NCBI GenBank assembly: GCA_036897485.1
Contig: JAYMTF010000442.1
Coordinates: 1 to 36,299 of the forward strand
Reading direction: 5' to 3'
DNA length: 36,299 nucleotides
Origin: Pelargonium nanum
Lineage: Eukaryota > Streptophyta > Magnoliopsida > Geraniales > Geraniaceae
How positions within the stretch are numbered: position 1 is the stretch's first letter; each line of letters begins with the position of its first letter. This document shows, piece after piece, positions 1 through 11,750 of the stretch. The position numbers and the translations under genes are program-made. The notes beneath the pieces were generated by a model. The model did not search any database. It was not told the DNA's origin and saw nothing but the letters and a program-made list of their open reading frames with translations.

Positions 1-1165
1 ATGAGGTGTCATCACCTCATTGATGGCTTAGCCTAAGCCAAAAATATTTTGGCTTAGAATCCTCAACCCCTAAATATAGTATCATTGGTTTCCACTTGAA
101 CAAGTTCGGTTACAATTAAAACTCTTCTTTACTCTTCATTTTATACACGTCATAACGTAGATTAAATATACACGTCATATCGTAGATTTTCAAAAATGCT
201 AATTTTAAGGGTCAATATTTTATAAAATTGCACTTGTAATTGCTATAGATATAAAAGTGAAACTAACTATTATGTGCGTATGTCTTACATAGTCTTTTAC
301 AAACATTGATAAAGTGCAATGCAAGCAATAAACTTAGAAATTAACCAACAATTAGGTGTTCATAATGTACTCAAACATATGTATAAATCCATAACAAGTC
401 AATTAAAAATCCCATTAGCAGGTTTTAGTTAATGATTGTATGAATAAACATCAAACTATCATAGGCTATAGATAAAATTAAATCCATTACAATTCCAAAA
501 ACCATCCAATCACTACAAGAGTTTGAGAAATAATAGAACAAAACTACCAGTGAACCATGAAGAGGTCACAATCCCTTCTGTTTCTGTTTATTCAATGGAA
601 ATAGGCTTATAGTTAGTTTCTGTTTAAGTAAATTTAGTAAGGTTGTGGAATTTTTATGCATCTTTAATTGCACATATAATTGAAGTAAATGGAGTTTTAC
701 CCTTCACAACCATTTGAGATTTTGGTTGTAATCTTGAGTAAAAGATAAATATTTCATGTTATTACAAATCATCTCTATATGTATATAAATTTCTTTTTAC
801 TGTTCTCATATTAACTTGAACCTCCAGCTATTTGCACTTATTATTTGATAGAAATCCAAAAGGATGAATCTTCACCAAATAAATATAAGATCACTGAGCA
901 TATCAGATGGTTTCAATCAAATTCAGTCAGTGTTTTGCATGTAAAATCAGAATAAAATCCATATCAGCACATTGCCATGCATGCATATTGAACATAACAT
1001 TTTAGCTTCTGCAATACAAATGCCAATGGTTCAACAATAAGCATCAACTATGAATATAACAACTCTACTTTCCACATTATCAAGTGTTTGAAAAAATCAA
1101 CAACTCTACATTTTCATCATAGTTTGAAGAATAAAAAAAACAAATAGCAACTGAGCTAATGATAA
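1..1165. other. AT-rich intergenic DNA downstream of the kinase gene
   Basis: No gene is seen here. The first 57 bases are dense in inverted repeats: an 8-base arm pair around a 4-base loop at 1-20, and a further hairpin at about 24-57 in which CTAAGCCAAAA pairs with TTTTGGCTTAG across ATA. This may be the end of a transposon cut by the window edge. A 21-base sequence is repeated with one change at 143-163 and 168-188. The right-hand part should hold the 3' untranslated region of the kinase on the minus strand; no clear poly(A) signal was picked out. Confidence 0.5.
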
Positions 1166-3892
1166 CTAGAAGAAATCAAATTCCAGATAGTTGTTCTGAC
1201 CAGGGGTTGCAGCTTTATCAGTAGTTGATGCCGAGGGTGCTGGAATTCGTTCAATCTCAACCGGTCTGGGGATCTCAGGCGGGCTTGCACAACGAATAAG
1301 AGCCCAATTAACACCCTCAAAGAATGGATGTTGTTTAATCTCTGTAGCTCCCCGTTTATATGCCAATCTATGTTGTGGTTCTTTAACAAGCAAGCCTCTT
1401 ATTAAATTCCTTGCTGCAAAACTGACCACTGGCGACTCTGGAAATCGCAGCGGCTGACCCACAACATTAAACAGGGTGGCTCGGTTACCTGATCCTTTGA
1501 AAGGAGTCTTACCGAACAACAGCTCGTAGAGAAATATCCCAAAAGTCCACCAATCAACAGCACTTCCATGCCCTTCGCCCTTGATAATTTCTGGTGCCAA
1601 GTACTCGTGTGTCCCGACAAACGACATTGAGCGAGCATTTGTTGGCTCAGCCATAAGCTCTGGCAATGGGCTCACTTGGTTTCCCATATCACTCTTAGGT
1701 TTTTGGTCTTTCTTTGATTTTCTCATAAAGAGACGAGGGGAGAAACATGTCGTTGGTGCAACACACGATGGCTGAATGCAAGCAGGTTGGACACAATAAA
1801 CTGAATTTTTCCGAAGGGGTTCAGTCTCCATTGATGAAGACTTGACCAAGGTTGGACTGACAACACAACGGAGGGACAGATCGAAGTCGGAGAGCATTAT
1901 GTGTCCATCTTCCCTAACAAGAACATTTTCTGGCTTGAGATCACGATAGACAATGCCGAGCATGTGAAGATACTCTAGAGCAAGAAGAACCTCTGCTACA
2001 TAGAACCTGAAGGTCAAAGAATAACATTACAATAATCAAAATCAGCATATTCAATGTCTCAAACAGGATACTTAAGATTCAAGATGGACAGCCTAAATTC
2101 AATCGGATTTCTCCTCCAAAGCATCCTGTTTACAGTTCTGAAGCGTACCAAACTTATCAAAGAGTCTGCTTCTGAAAACTGGATCATAGTTTGATAAGAT
2201 AACCAGAAAATAAAAGGTTTCATTGAAATTTCATGTATGAGATTTTATCCAGTTATTTCAAGGAAATATTTTATTTCTGGGAGTTTATTCTATACCGTAT
2301 GTTTTCCCTTTTCCTAATGAATTGGCCTAGTTCAACTTCTTAGTTTGGTTTCTCTACTGCACTAAAGTGTGTAATTATGTTTTGCACCTCTCAGTCTCTC
2401 CCTGTCAAAATGAAGTTGGGTTGGGCAATGCTTCCGCTAGCATCTCTGGTTTATTCCTGAACCACCATTTTTTTTCCGTTAGACTTCGTCTTTTAAAGAT
2501 ACATAAAGGTAAAATAGATTCAGTCATGTCTAAGAAGGGCCATAGTGAGATTGGTTTCTAGATAGGCTTCAAGTAGCCATTGGAGTTTATCAGATGTAAA
2601 TTAAAGAAGTTGTCACTAGCATGCCAATTTATATGACCCTGTCTGAAAAATTTAGTCAGATACCATCTCTCTCATAATCTAATACTATTACTTGTCAAGT
2701 CGACTCAGAACTTAAATGCATATCCTCTCCACCACACAAAGCCACAACCCAAAGATGTTTAAAACTCATTAGCAATGGCTCCTTGAAAATTCCCCACCCT
2801 GTTGTTGTTCATATATAGTCCATAAACACTAACTACCTCACCAACAAACCTGATTCACATATCTGTTCAAGAACTTTATTCAACCAAAACATTCAGCAAA
2901 GCAATCGTAAAAGGATTAGCTAGCAGAACTATATGCCAAATATGAGCTATATAATAAGAGCAGGGATTAGTCTCATACTTCACTGCTTGTTCACAGAAAT
3001 GTTTCCCAGGTTGTCTCTGCCTAAGTGTGTGCAAGTCACCTCCTGGACAGAATTCCATAACCAAACACGAGAATTTGTCTGTCTCAAAGTGAGTATACAA
3101 GGTTGGGAGGAAGGGATGATCCAAAGATTGTAAAATCTCCCTCTCTGTCTGAGCTCGGAGCAGTTTCTTGCGGCTTGCTAAAGATGCTTTGTCCATGACC
3201 TTCATCGCAAAATAACATTTCATTGCACTTAACTCTGAAAGATACACACTTCCAATATCTCCACATCCCAACTGCTTCAGCAGTCTGAAATGGCTCAAAC
3301 CCAACCCACCATCTTTTGCTCGGACTGCCTGGATAGCTTCCCATCTTGAGTCATTTGCTTTGTGAGGTTTGCTTATACCCGCATTAAAACTGCTACAAGT
3401 ACTTTCATCACTCAGATCAGTGCTTGTGCTACCTCTACACATACTGCTCTTCCCACTCTCAAGGAAATCAGCTCGGTCACTATGTTTTGTATAGCCACTG
3501 GTCTTATCAAGAGTGCTAGTTCCATCACTGACTTTAACAGAAGCTGAACTGACTCCATGCTCCAATTTTTTCTTTTCTTGATCACCGTTACCTTCTAGGG
3601 GATGCGAGGCCCTAGTTTCCTCTACCGCAGGACCCACATAAGTTGTCGCATGTTTGGGATCACCCAAAGATAAACCTCCTATATCACCAAAAGATTTGTG
3701 GTCCTCCGTGGTTTCAGCACTAAATTCCTTTGGTAGCACACTCCTAGGTGGTTTCTGGGGGCTAACAAGCTCTGGCCTGCTTGGTTTTGTAATCTGCAGA
3801 GGTGAAGGCCTGGTACTATTTTCCTCTGGCATCTGACTACCAACCATTTTCCTCTGCTTTTCTGGTGAACTTCTGGTAGATTTGGAGGCCAT
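1166..3892 (-). CDS. D6PKL: D6PK-like AGCVIII serine/threonine protein kinase
   Basis: CDS is complement of 2979-3892 joined to 1166-2006: two exons, 584 aa. The donor is GTATGAG and the acceptor CAG; the lysine codon at residue 305 is split. The kinase domain starts near F202, with glycine loop G209/G211/G214, K231, catalytic YRDLKPEN 325-332, DFD 345-347 (the plant AGCVIII signature) and APE 442-444. An insertion of about 80 residues between subdomains VII and VIII has a basic cluster at 400-409, which in D6PK-type kinases aids plasma-membrane binding. S433 is the probable activation-loop phosphosite, and the C-terminal FDFF is a PDK1-docking type end. The family phosphorylates PIN auxin exporters at the plasma membrane. 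The Ser/Thr-rich N-terminus of about 200 residues suits the longer paralogues (D6PKL2/D6PKL3, about 580 aa) better than D6PK itself (about 500 aa). The ATG at 3892 opens the conserved-length reading frame. Family call is firm; the exact paralogue is not. Confidence 0.93.
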
Positions 3893-3938
3893 TGAAGAAC
3901 CACAAACTTGATAAATAGACCGCGTTGAACACCCCCAT
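3837..3938 (-). other. Upstream ORF 2, overlapping the kinase start codon
   Basis: An ATG at 3938 opens a 33-residue frame that runs past the kinase ATG (3892) in another frame and stops at 3837. An ORF that overlaps the main start usually lowers main-ORF translation, because ribosomes that use it cannot easily reinitiate. The ATG has G at +4 (ATGGGG), a fair context. No family match is recognised for the peptide. Confidence 0.4.
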
Positions 3939-3940
3939 TA

Positions 3941-4009
3941 CTAAACCCCAACCTCTAATACATGATTCCCACCATAGGCTGGCGCAACGATTATTAACTC
4001 CAACTTCAT
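3941..4009 (-). other. Upstream ORF 1 in the kinase leader (22 codons)
   Basis: An ATG at 4009 opens a 22-residue reading frame that ends with TAG at 3941-3943. It lies wholly inside the predicted second leader exon, upstream of the kinase ATG at 3892. Whether it is translated is unknown; it matters only if transcription starts upstream of it. Confidence 0.4.
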
Positions 4010-4718
4010 CAACAGCCAGAAAACCTCTACAATTAATGAAAAAACACATATAAGTAAAATGAAATCAAAGAAACAAAGTTTGGTCCAATAAAGTTTGATA
4101 ATCTGACCTCTAGAGTATAGAACAGAAGGGAGTAAACAAATTAGGAAAAATCAATATGCCTTGCAGAAGTATCAAATCAACAAAATCATATACACCCAAT
4201 AATCAAATAATCCCTACAATGGCATCCAAAACTTCACTTCAACAAGTCAAGCTAAAAAATTGAAATGCAATACCCAATTCCATAGTCAAGAAACAAGGAT
4301 TTTGGGTACAGTGAAAACACAACAATCTCAACCAAATACTTAAAAATGCCAATACTTTCTATCCAGGAAAATAGCAAAAGATCAAAGACCCACGAAAAGC
4401 AACAAAAATCAATAAATCTGCACACAGATGTAGTTTCTATAAATCACATAATCAGGAAAATTATAGATAGATCTCAAGTTCATACCTTCCTACCAACGAT
4501 CCCAAAAGACCCAGATGCTAAATATGCAAAGCAAGCGAACAGTGAAGCGAAACCCACCAAGCAAATCAGATAAGCAGCAGAAAGTGGAGAAATTATAAGA
4601 ACTTTAGATGGTTTTTGTAAGCTTTATCGGTGTGGAGAAAGGAGAAGAGAGCACTGACCGCGAAAACTGCAAAAAAGAGATAAAGAGCAGATGGTAGTGG
4701 TGGAGGCTTGAGAGCTCA

Positions 4719-4734
4719 CTCTCTCTCTCTCTCT
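4719..4734. repeat. (CT)8 microsatellite near the kinase leader
   Basis: Eight CT units, read as GA on the coding (minus) strand. GA/CT runs are common in plant core promoters and leaders, and this one sits where the transcript probably starts. No more can be said from sequence. Confidence 0.7.
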
Positions 4735-4740
4735 ACTCTT

Positions 4741-6140
4741 GAAATGTTCGGAGAGTGAAAAAGAGAGTGGCTTTCAGAGAGGTACTGGTGGGTCTACCAT
4801 GAAAAGATGAACAAGAAACCCAGGGATCAATCTTCAAAGCATAAAGCTTAAAGTTAGACATGCTAGACCGGTCTAGACCGGGTCTAAATTATCCGGACCG
4901 GACTGGCTGGATCAAATATAATTGAAAACAATTTTTTTTTTTTTTTTTTTATCTTCAAATTAGTTTGTGTTTTGTGAAAGTAGAGTTTACATTACTTTAA
5001 ACCAATACGGTGTTTGTTGTTTATTATGTATTTTAATTATTTGAAGTGATTATGTGAAGTTTTGATATTCGTTAACGACTTAAATGTTGAATGTTCACCA
5101 ATTTAATTGAACTTGTATGGAATGCGGTTGACTCATGTTACACTGAGTTGTTACGCATTGACATTAAATTATACTAACTCCGTTTCAAATTAAATGTCAG
5201 TCTAGAGTTTTCCACAAATATTAAGAAAAGATGTTAAATGACAATCTTACTCTTAGATAAAGACGTAAAATTCATCATTGCTAGTCCACTACTAATATAT
5301 TTATTCAACTTTAATGTTAAAAAAATCTCATCTTCCATATGAAAGTCATAATGACAAAGGACATTATGGAAAAGTCATGTATAAATGTTTGCTAAAAGTG
5401 AAAAGTGACATTTAATTTGAAATGGATGAAGTATAAAAGAAGATCGACCTAATTATCTCTTAGGACGATCTAATTTTTACTGATTTTATGTAGTTCGATC
5501 ATAGAGAGAGAAAGACGATAGTAATCATATTTATTATCCCGGCATGAGAAATATTTACAACAATCATTTACCAAATTATTGGAGCCTTCCTTTATCGAAT
5601 CTTGCTAACTACAAATATTTTAAACCAATATGGTGTTATTATATATTAAATCTTTTTCAATTATAACGTTCATACTTGTAGTTATATGTTTTCACATCTC
5701 TTTCCGGTCATACTTTTGCCAAACAAACTTCTTTCACTTTCTATTCTACCAAACGTAACATCATTTTTCATCCAAAAACTTTCAGTTACTACTTCCGGTT
5801 CCTTCCTATGTCATGTAGTGTTACCAAACAAGCACTTAGTATGTAAGTTTTGAAAGTTCAACTACTGTATTAAGTTAAAAGTTAAATACTGAGCCAATGA
5901 ATTGACCAAAAATTGAACCAAAAAAAAAAACAGCAAATTTGCTTGCATTTTAAAACAAGTTAAAAAAAATAAAATAAAGGGGAGGGAGGGCTATAAGAAC
6001 AAAGTTCACTGAAAGATCTTACTCAAACATTAAGTGAATGGTCTTGTTCTTCTCAGAAAAAAAATGCAATACATAGCAAACCACTGCCTTTACAGTCTCA
6101 TTTTTTCTCTCTCTATTCTATCTATTAATGGAGCCAAGCT
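4741..6140. other. Intergenic DNA between the kinase and RPAC1, transposon-rich
   Basis: This holds the kinase promoter side on the left and the 3' untranslated region of RPAC1 on the right. Features seen: a perfect 14-base palindrome CCGGTCTAGACCGG at 4868-4881 amid other CCGG-rich short repeats, a T-run at 4932-4950, a Stowaway-like MITE at 5174-5431, and a stretch at about 5690-5840 with several ACCAAAC motifs that looks like the end of another DNA transposon. No coding sequence is supported. Confidence 0.5.
5174..5431. mobile_element. Stowaway-like MITE with TA target duplication
   Basis: The two ends form an imperfect terminal inverted repeat of about 27 bases. The inner 17 bases, TTTCAAATTAAATGTCA, match exactly when the right end (about 5408-5431) is reverse-complemented, and the outer part carries a CTCCG/ATCC-like motif close to the Stowaway consensus start. 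A TA dinucleotide flanks each end (5172-5173 and 5432-5433), the target duplication of Tc1/mariner-class elements. The length is 258 bp, AT-rich, with no transposase frame, so it is non-autonomous. Confidence 0.82.
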
Positions 6141-9100
6141 TTAAGAGAGCTCAGTGATCACCCTTTCACACTTGTCTTCCAAGATCTTCACTGCTTCAGT
6201 AAATAGCTCTTCAGGAGGGAGTGCTCCAGTTGATTCAATGGTAACTACAGAGAAATCAATTGAAAATCAGAATATCAATAACCCTTGAACAAATTAAACA
6301 ACCACGCACTTGAAAGAATCCCATTACTATTACGTCCTAAGAAATGCCCTGTCAAGCTATATTTGATGCACATTACTAGTTATTTTGTTCCGTGGTAAAT
6401 AAGATTTACTTACATATGAAGTGATCCTTAACACGACGCAGTGATACAAGTTCATTCCATCCATCTTCTCTGATGCATTCCCTACACAATGTGCAAGCAC
6501 GTGGTCGGGCTACAGTTGCTCTTCTTTTACCTGCACAAGAGCCAAATCGTTGATCAAGTCGCTAAACCTGACAATCAAGCCATTTCTCAAACTTTCGACC
6601 CTCTGCTCGTATTTTCCTCCTCCACTTCATCCTATCTAATGTCATATCTGTTAAACCAAGTGTTTTCATGTATCCTCACTATTTTGTTTCATGTTAACTT
6701 AGGCCTACAAATAAAAAGCTACTCGGTTTTATAGGATATCTAGCATGCAGCACATGACAAACTATTTTTTAGGGCATAGTCAATAAAGCAACATATATCC
6801 CTCCGAACAGGAGTTTGTACAATTTGAAGTATCTAAAAAATTAGAGAGCAAACATCAAAGAAGAAAAATTAGATTACCATTGCCAAGATCTTCAATGTCA
6901 AAGACATTGGCCGGGCATTTCTCTTTAAGCTTATCAGCCATCTGGCCTTCAATCTTTTTCAAGAATACAACCTAGAAACACATGGAACTTCATAAGAAAT
7001 CTTTATCTTTTCATAAACGTTTGCGGTGTACAAATCTCTTCCATAATTAACATAGCTTCTCACCTCTGGAAGCATTTTATACCAAGCAGTGGCCACTGGA
7101 GACCATTTTGCATGCGTTTTTCCCATGCCTTTAACAGCATGCGCTTCTAGTTCGATTTCCTACAAAAGAACCAGTGAATAATTTTTTAGCAATAAACCCA
7201 ACAAATTACAAATACTTTTCTGTCTCATATTAAGAGCATCTCTGTATCTACAACTTCTGTTAAAACAAGTGACACGGTGAAAAATAATCCTTCAGACAAA
7301 TGTACAGACAGTTTCCAAATGAAGGCAGTGGTGTTGGAGCCAATTTTTGAATGGATAAAAATTCAACAAATAGCAGATTTTCTGACAGTCAAGTGAAGTA
7401 AACTAGACATGTGAATATGTAATTGACAGACCATTGCACTCTACTTATCAATTTATCATATTATCAGAAGTTCAGAACAGATGTAATAAAACAAAATTTA
7501 CCCAAACTTTACATGTAACGACAGAATCAAACACAAAAGGAAATGAAAATGTTACCTGACCAGGGGCAAGTTTAGCGATAATGATATCTGGGTACTTGGG
7601 GCCAATTGGACTGTTGGAAAATTCTGGAAGTGAGGCTTGGCCGCTACTTGAAAATTTAGTATAGGTTTTTCGTGGTGAGGTTGGGGTTGAGGTTGAGCTT
7701 GGATCCTTTGTATCAATAGTAAACTCACTTCCATTCGGCAACCACTTCAATTCATTTGATTTCACTGCATTTCCAGTTCACCACCCTCAAAATTAATCAC
7801 CAAAGGTTAATGAAGTAACACTTTCAAACTTCACCAGCATTGTACCGTAACCATACCTGTAACGCGGGGTCCTTTCTGTTCACACCTAACATGGAGCTTA
7901 AATACGATAGTATTCTTTTCATTTGCCGTATCGTTCTCTACATATAAATAGAAAGAAAAAAGGCACACTTAGTATCTCTTGAGATGCAGGCATAAATAAA
8001 ACTGAATAGCAATGTTACTATATTTTCATAAGCAGTCATAATATACACCATTAAATATACATTAGAGAATGACCTGAAAAATATTCAAACAGCCTTGGGT
8101 CAACACTTATTGGAATGAGACCCAACCTGTGAGCTAGAACTTCATCCTGGACCACTGAAGTATTATTTGCAATAAGAACTTTTTCAATAGCCATTGTCGG
8201 AACCTGCATTCATTAATCAAAATATAATTGCAATTAAATACCAAGTTACTAACAACTACATGCATAAACGAAACCAAGATTCAACCTATAGAAGGAAATA
8301 GGTTTAATTCTAGAGACTAAAAGGTGACATTAAAAGTAATTCATCCAATCGTCCAACACCAGAACACAGAATAGAAATGGGTATGTGATTATAATTCTTC
8401 AGTGATGAGGTTGGCTAATTTGAAGTTCCTCTTCCTAGAGGATTAGAAGTACCATCACAACGGTAAATCTTTACAATCATAATTTTCCTTGACAAGTACA
8501 CTAATACACTTTTGATATTGGCCTACTGCAATAAAGATGATACACCTAACCAGCTGTAGATTATTGTATTGCATGACACTCTAAAATAATTGTTTTCAAC
8601 CATCTGCCATTCATTTGTTCCACCATTCGACATTTATATGACCCTATCATGGCTCACGAAATACATAAAAGATTTCAAGTAATAAAATTCATTCTATAAA
8701 AAAGAATTCATTTTAGCATATTTTACTCAGTTTACCGTGTGAGCATCAAGAGCCTGCAGCAATAAATGTATGTATGCGCTATGCCTATGCATCACCGATT
8801 TGACATTTTAGTGAAGAATTGTGTCGGACATAGTAACACAAATATTTTCTTAATAAAAAAGGTTAAAATGACTAAACTTATTTGTTAAATTTGATCCTAC
8901 GTTAATGATTTGTAATGACTGATAACTTAACAATTTGAACATGGAGTTTATTACAACTATTATTACATTTAGTTTCTACCCGAGAGAACTTGGATTTTAA
9001 TTTGACATGCATGTTGTTTTAAATGTAACTTCAATACATTTAGAATCTACAAGTTCATATAGTTGATTACATAAAATGTATATGTATAATTTAAAAAATT

Positions 9101-10149
9101 ACATGTCCAGAAGCATGTTCTATGCATCTTGAAAAACACAAATCACGTACTCTGAAGGTGTTTCATAGTGTATGTGGGATCCACTAAAAACAGAAACATG
9201 TTAAGAGAAAATAAAATTAATTAATTATCGTCAACCATACAGACCACTGCCTGATCTGACTTATTCAAGAGATAAACTCAGAATTTTATGAGCCAATGCT
9301 CAAAACAAAAATGTAAGTATATGGAACTATAACTAATCAGTATCAACACATGAGTACAGGATAGCGAAAACAGAGGACAAAAAGAATCAACAAATGAGAC
9401 AGTCTAGAGATATTAGCGTAAAGTTGTGAACAAAAAACAGACCTCTGCTATTAGGATCCTCCGGAAGGCATTAGCAATTGCAGGGTCAATACCAATCATA
9501 TCAAATTCCATGTCATCCTCCGTCAGTCGAATTACATCAATTTTAAAGTCTTTGCAGAACTGATCCAACCTCAAACTATTGTCGACTCCCATTGATGAAT
9601 AAGCACCAGAATACGTTATATTGTCTGTCTACATACACCAAGATCCATCAATATAAGAAAACAAAGTTAATCACTGCATGGATGCTCAGAAACATGTAAA
9701 AATCATTGGTTCCTTGAATAAATTATTGATCTTTATTTCAAAGTTAATGTATTAGTGTCCTTCTATAATCATTTAGAGCCAGAATTAACTATAATAATCC
9801 ATTTGTACAAGGTCCTCAACACAATTATATGATTATGTACCAGCTAACTATTTGTACTAAGCTCAAACATGAGGAATTTCTTTTTCTTTTGATACAAAGC
9901 TCAAATAAGTTGATTTTGAGTTTATGCTTGTTACATATCACATTCAAAACTAGAACCTATAGAAACTGAAAAGATATCAACAGAAAACAAAAAATAGAGT
10001 TCAAATAGAGAGAGAGGTACATGAATTGGAGCATCGGGGTTGCAGACGACGCGAGTTCTCTGGAGCTCGAGGTGCGGCGGGAGCTTGCCCATGGGAACAT
10101 CTGGCAAGTCCATAATAGATTTAATCCTCTCCATGCCAGCATCGGACAT
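6141..10149 (-). CDS. RPAC1: RPAC1/AC40, shared subunit of RNA polymerases I and III
   Basis: CDS is complement of 10021-10149, 9443-9628, 8074-8203, 7857-7937, 7556-7764, 7064-7159, 6878-6971, 6414-6530 and 6141-6244: nine exons, 381 aa, all GT-AG and in frame. The protein is the alpha-like (bacterial RpoA N-terminal, archaeal RpoD) subunit that pairs with AC19 to start assembly of Pol I and Pol III in the nucleus. Family blocks are clear: [20 protein letters not shown], then [31 protein letters not shown], the [20 protein letters not shown] block, and a C-terminal [15 protein letters not shown]. Four cysteines at 296, 321, 324 and 327 form C-X24-C-X2-C-X2-C, as in archaeal Fe-S-binding RpoD. 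The ATG at 10149 is the first in its frame; upstream codons stay open but contain no ATG. The intron at 8204-9442 is long (1,239 bp). Confidence 0.95.
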
Positions 10150-10200
10150 TGTTGCAGCTCTGGGTCTCTCTCTCTCTCTCGGTGTTTTTGCTGCTGATGT

Positions 10201-10249
10201 TAGGGTTTTGGGGAAGCAGAGGATGAGAGAGGGTTTAAGGTTAGGGTTT
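10201..10249 (-). promoter_or_regulatory. Telo-box pair upstream of RPAC1
   Basis: Read on the minus strand, AAACCCTA occurs at 10242-10249 and again at 10201-10208, with a further AAACCC at 10231-10236 between them. All lie 50-100 bases upstream of the RPAC1 ATG. Telo-boxes of this form are typical of plant ribosomal-protein and ribosome-biogenesis genes, where they are bound by TRB/Pur-alpha type factors. The presence of the motif is direct; its activity is inferred. Confidence 0.6.
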
Positions 10250-10279
10250 ATGGGACTGGAAGATATGGACACCACATGA

Positions 10280-11750
10280 AAACAAAAACGAAAAGGGTCT
10301 TTTTATTATTTAAAATAACACCCCATGACTTTCTTTCTTTTTCGCTAACTCCCCAGTAACTCAACCTTTTTTGCATTTTCATCCAGATATATGCAACTTT
10401 ATAACTTGTTAGTCCATTGTGTTTGACTATTAATGTGCTGCATGATTGATTTTTTTTTTTTTCATAAATATTTTTCAAAGGAAATATTAAGTTGTTAAAA
10501 TCAACGACGGATTATAAATTCTATTGAAAACATATTTGATATAAAATCAAATATTTTAATACAAGTAACGCGATTTGTATATCTTGAATGTTTAAAAGAA
10601 CGATCTACTATCATATAGTTGATTAAATTCTTGACTAACAAAATAGAACAATAAGATCAATTTTTGTTCTTTTCATAAGCATTTGACATGCAACAGTTCC
10701 AAACAAAACTCACCAACTCATAATAAATAAAATATAAAATAAAAAAGCTTACAATATAGGAAGACAAGAAAACTTTCAATAACGAAGTAGGAACAAACTA
10801 TTGAACAAAGTCCCCTAGGGGATGAAGCAATGGTCAAGACACACATCTCTATGTGGGAGGTCGGGTTGGGGGTGGAATTTTGGTTAAAAGGGGAGAGCTA
10901 CCTCCTGTTGTGTAGCTCAACTGATCAAAAAACAAAACTATTGAACGAACATAACTACTCAAATATGATTTATAACATGGAAGAAGAAGAAGAAAAAGAA
11001 ATCAATCTCCCCACAAAAAAATAATTTTATAAACTATATATACAATAAAGACGTTGATTATAACGTCATCTTCAACTGGATCAAACATGAGGAGACAATA
11101 AAGATGATAAAACTAACGAAAAAAACAATACTAATCTTTGCAAAATTCGCTAAACATGTGTTCATTCAATATGAAGTAGTATGAGTAAACATGATTAAAC
11201 CACCGTAGACAAAAAAAAAGTACAATGAATTGAAAGAAAACTTTAATGAAGAACTTGAAAAATGAGAGATAGCTGGTAGAGTTTCTAGTTAGTGTTGCAT
11301 CATAAATTGATTTAATGATAATTAATACTTGAATATCATATTGTACTTTAAAATTTATTAGTGAGATCAAAAATCGATTTGAAACCATAGCTTTATTTAC
11401 TAGCAAATAAAGGCAAATTGATTTGAAGTGCATGACATCATTTTCTGATCATTATGAAGTGTGCAGAAGCAAATAATACCAGATAAATTAGCAAATTATG
11501 AGGGAGGACATTGCCAAAACAGTTGTTTGATTATATTAATGAACAATGACAACATAACATTATATTTGAGACAGAAAAAGAAAACAAAATTTGTAGACAG
11601 CCCATAATTTGAAACTGAACTAAATGCATGAGATTCATGATCATGTTAGTACACATCCATTCCTTGATTGTGCTTTCATCGCGAAAGCTCGTATTCTCCG
11701 GTGAATGCTTGTTGGGATCACAACTTCACAAATACGCCTCCCTCCCTCAA
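10280..11750. other. Intergenic DNA between RPAC1 and NOP2
   Basis: Very AT-rich DNA with a SINE at 10810-10934. The left side is RPAC1 promoter and the right side is the 3' untranslated region of NOP2. Reading frames here of up to about 100 codons are low-complexity and resemble no family I know. No other feature is seen. Confidence 0.5.
10810..10934 (+). mobile_element. tRNA-derived SINE with 15-bp target-site duplications
   Basis: The 5' part resembles an RNA polymerase III internal promoter: an A-box-like stretch GATGAAGCAATGGTCAAG at about 10821-10838, and a decayed B-box-like GGTCGGGTTGG near 10859-10869. The body ends in an A-rich tail. The element is bounded by near-identical 15-base direct repeats, AAACTATTGAAC followed by AAA at 10795-10809 and GAA at 10935-10949. 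This is the footprint of LINE-driven retrotransposition. At about 125 bp it suits a short plant SINE. Family name not assigned. Confidence 0.75.

Larger units (their letters stand above)
3893..4740 (-). other. 5' leader of the kinase gene with a leader intron
   Basis: On the minus strand a plausible leader intron runs from a donor GTATGAAC (GT at 4485-4484) to an acceptor TTGTAG (AG at 4028-4027), so the intron is about 4027-4485. The upstream leader exon would lie at about 4486-4740 and ends near a pyrimidine/purine repeat. The downstream leader exon, 3893-4026, holds two upstream ATGs. Leader introns are common in plant genes of this family. The transcription start is not determined. Confidence 0.5.

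Noticed and set aside
6489-6734. 81-codon plus-strand frame
   Set aside because: Antisense shadow of RPAC1 exon 8 and its adjacent intron.
8395-8520. Possible box C/D snoRNA in the long RPAC1 intron (GTGATGA on the plus strand)
   Set aside because: It is antisense to the gene and no CTGA box D with a closing stem is found at a suitable distance.
10150-10275. N-terminal extension of RPAC1 that might be an organelle signal
   Set aside because: The upstream open frame has no ATG; the apparent first codon is GTG, so the start at 10149 stands and the region is leader.
11131-11433. 100-codon minus-strand frame between RPAC1 and NOP2
   Set aside because: Phe/Ile/Leu/Tyr-rich translation of AT-rich DNA; the first codon is not a clear start and no family is recognised.
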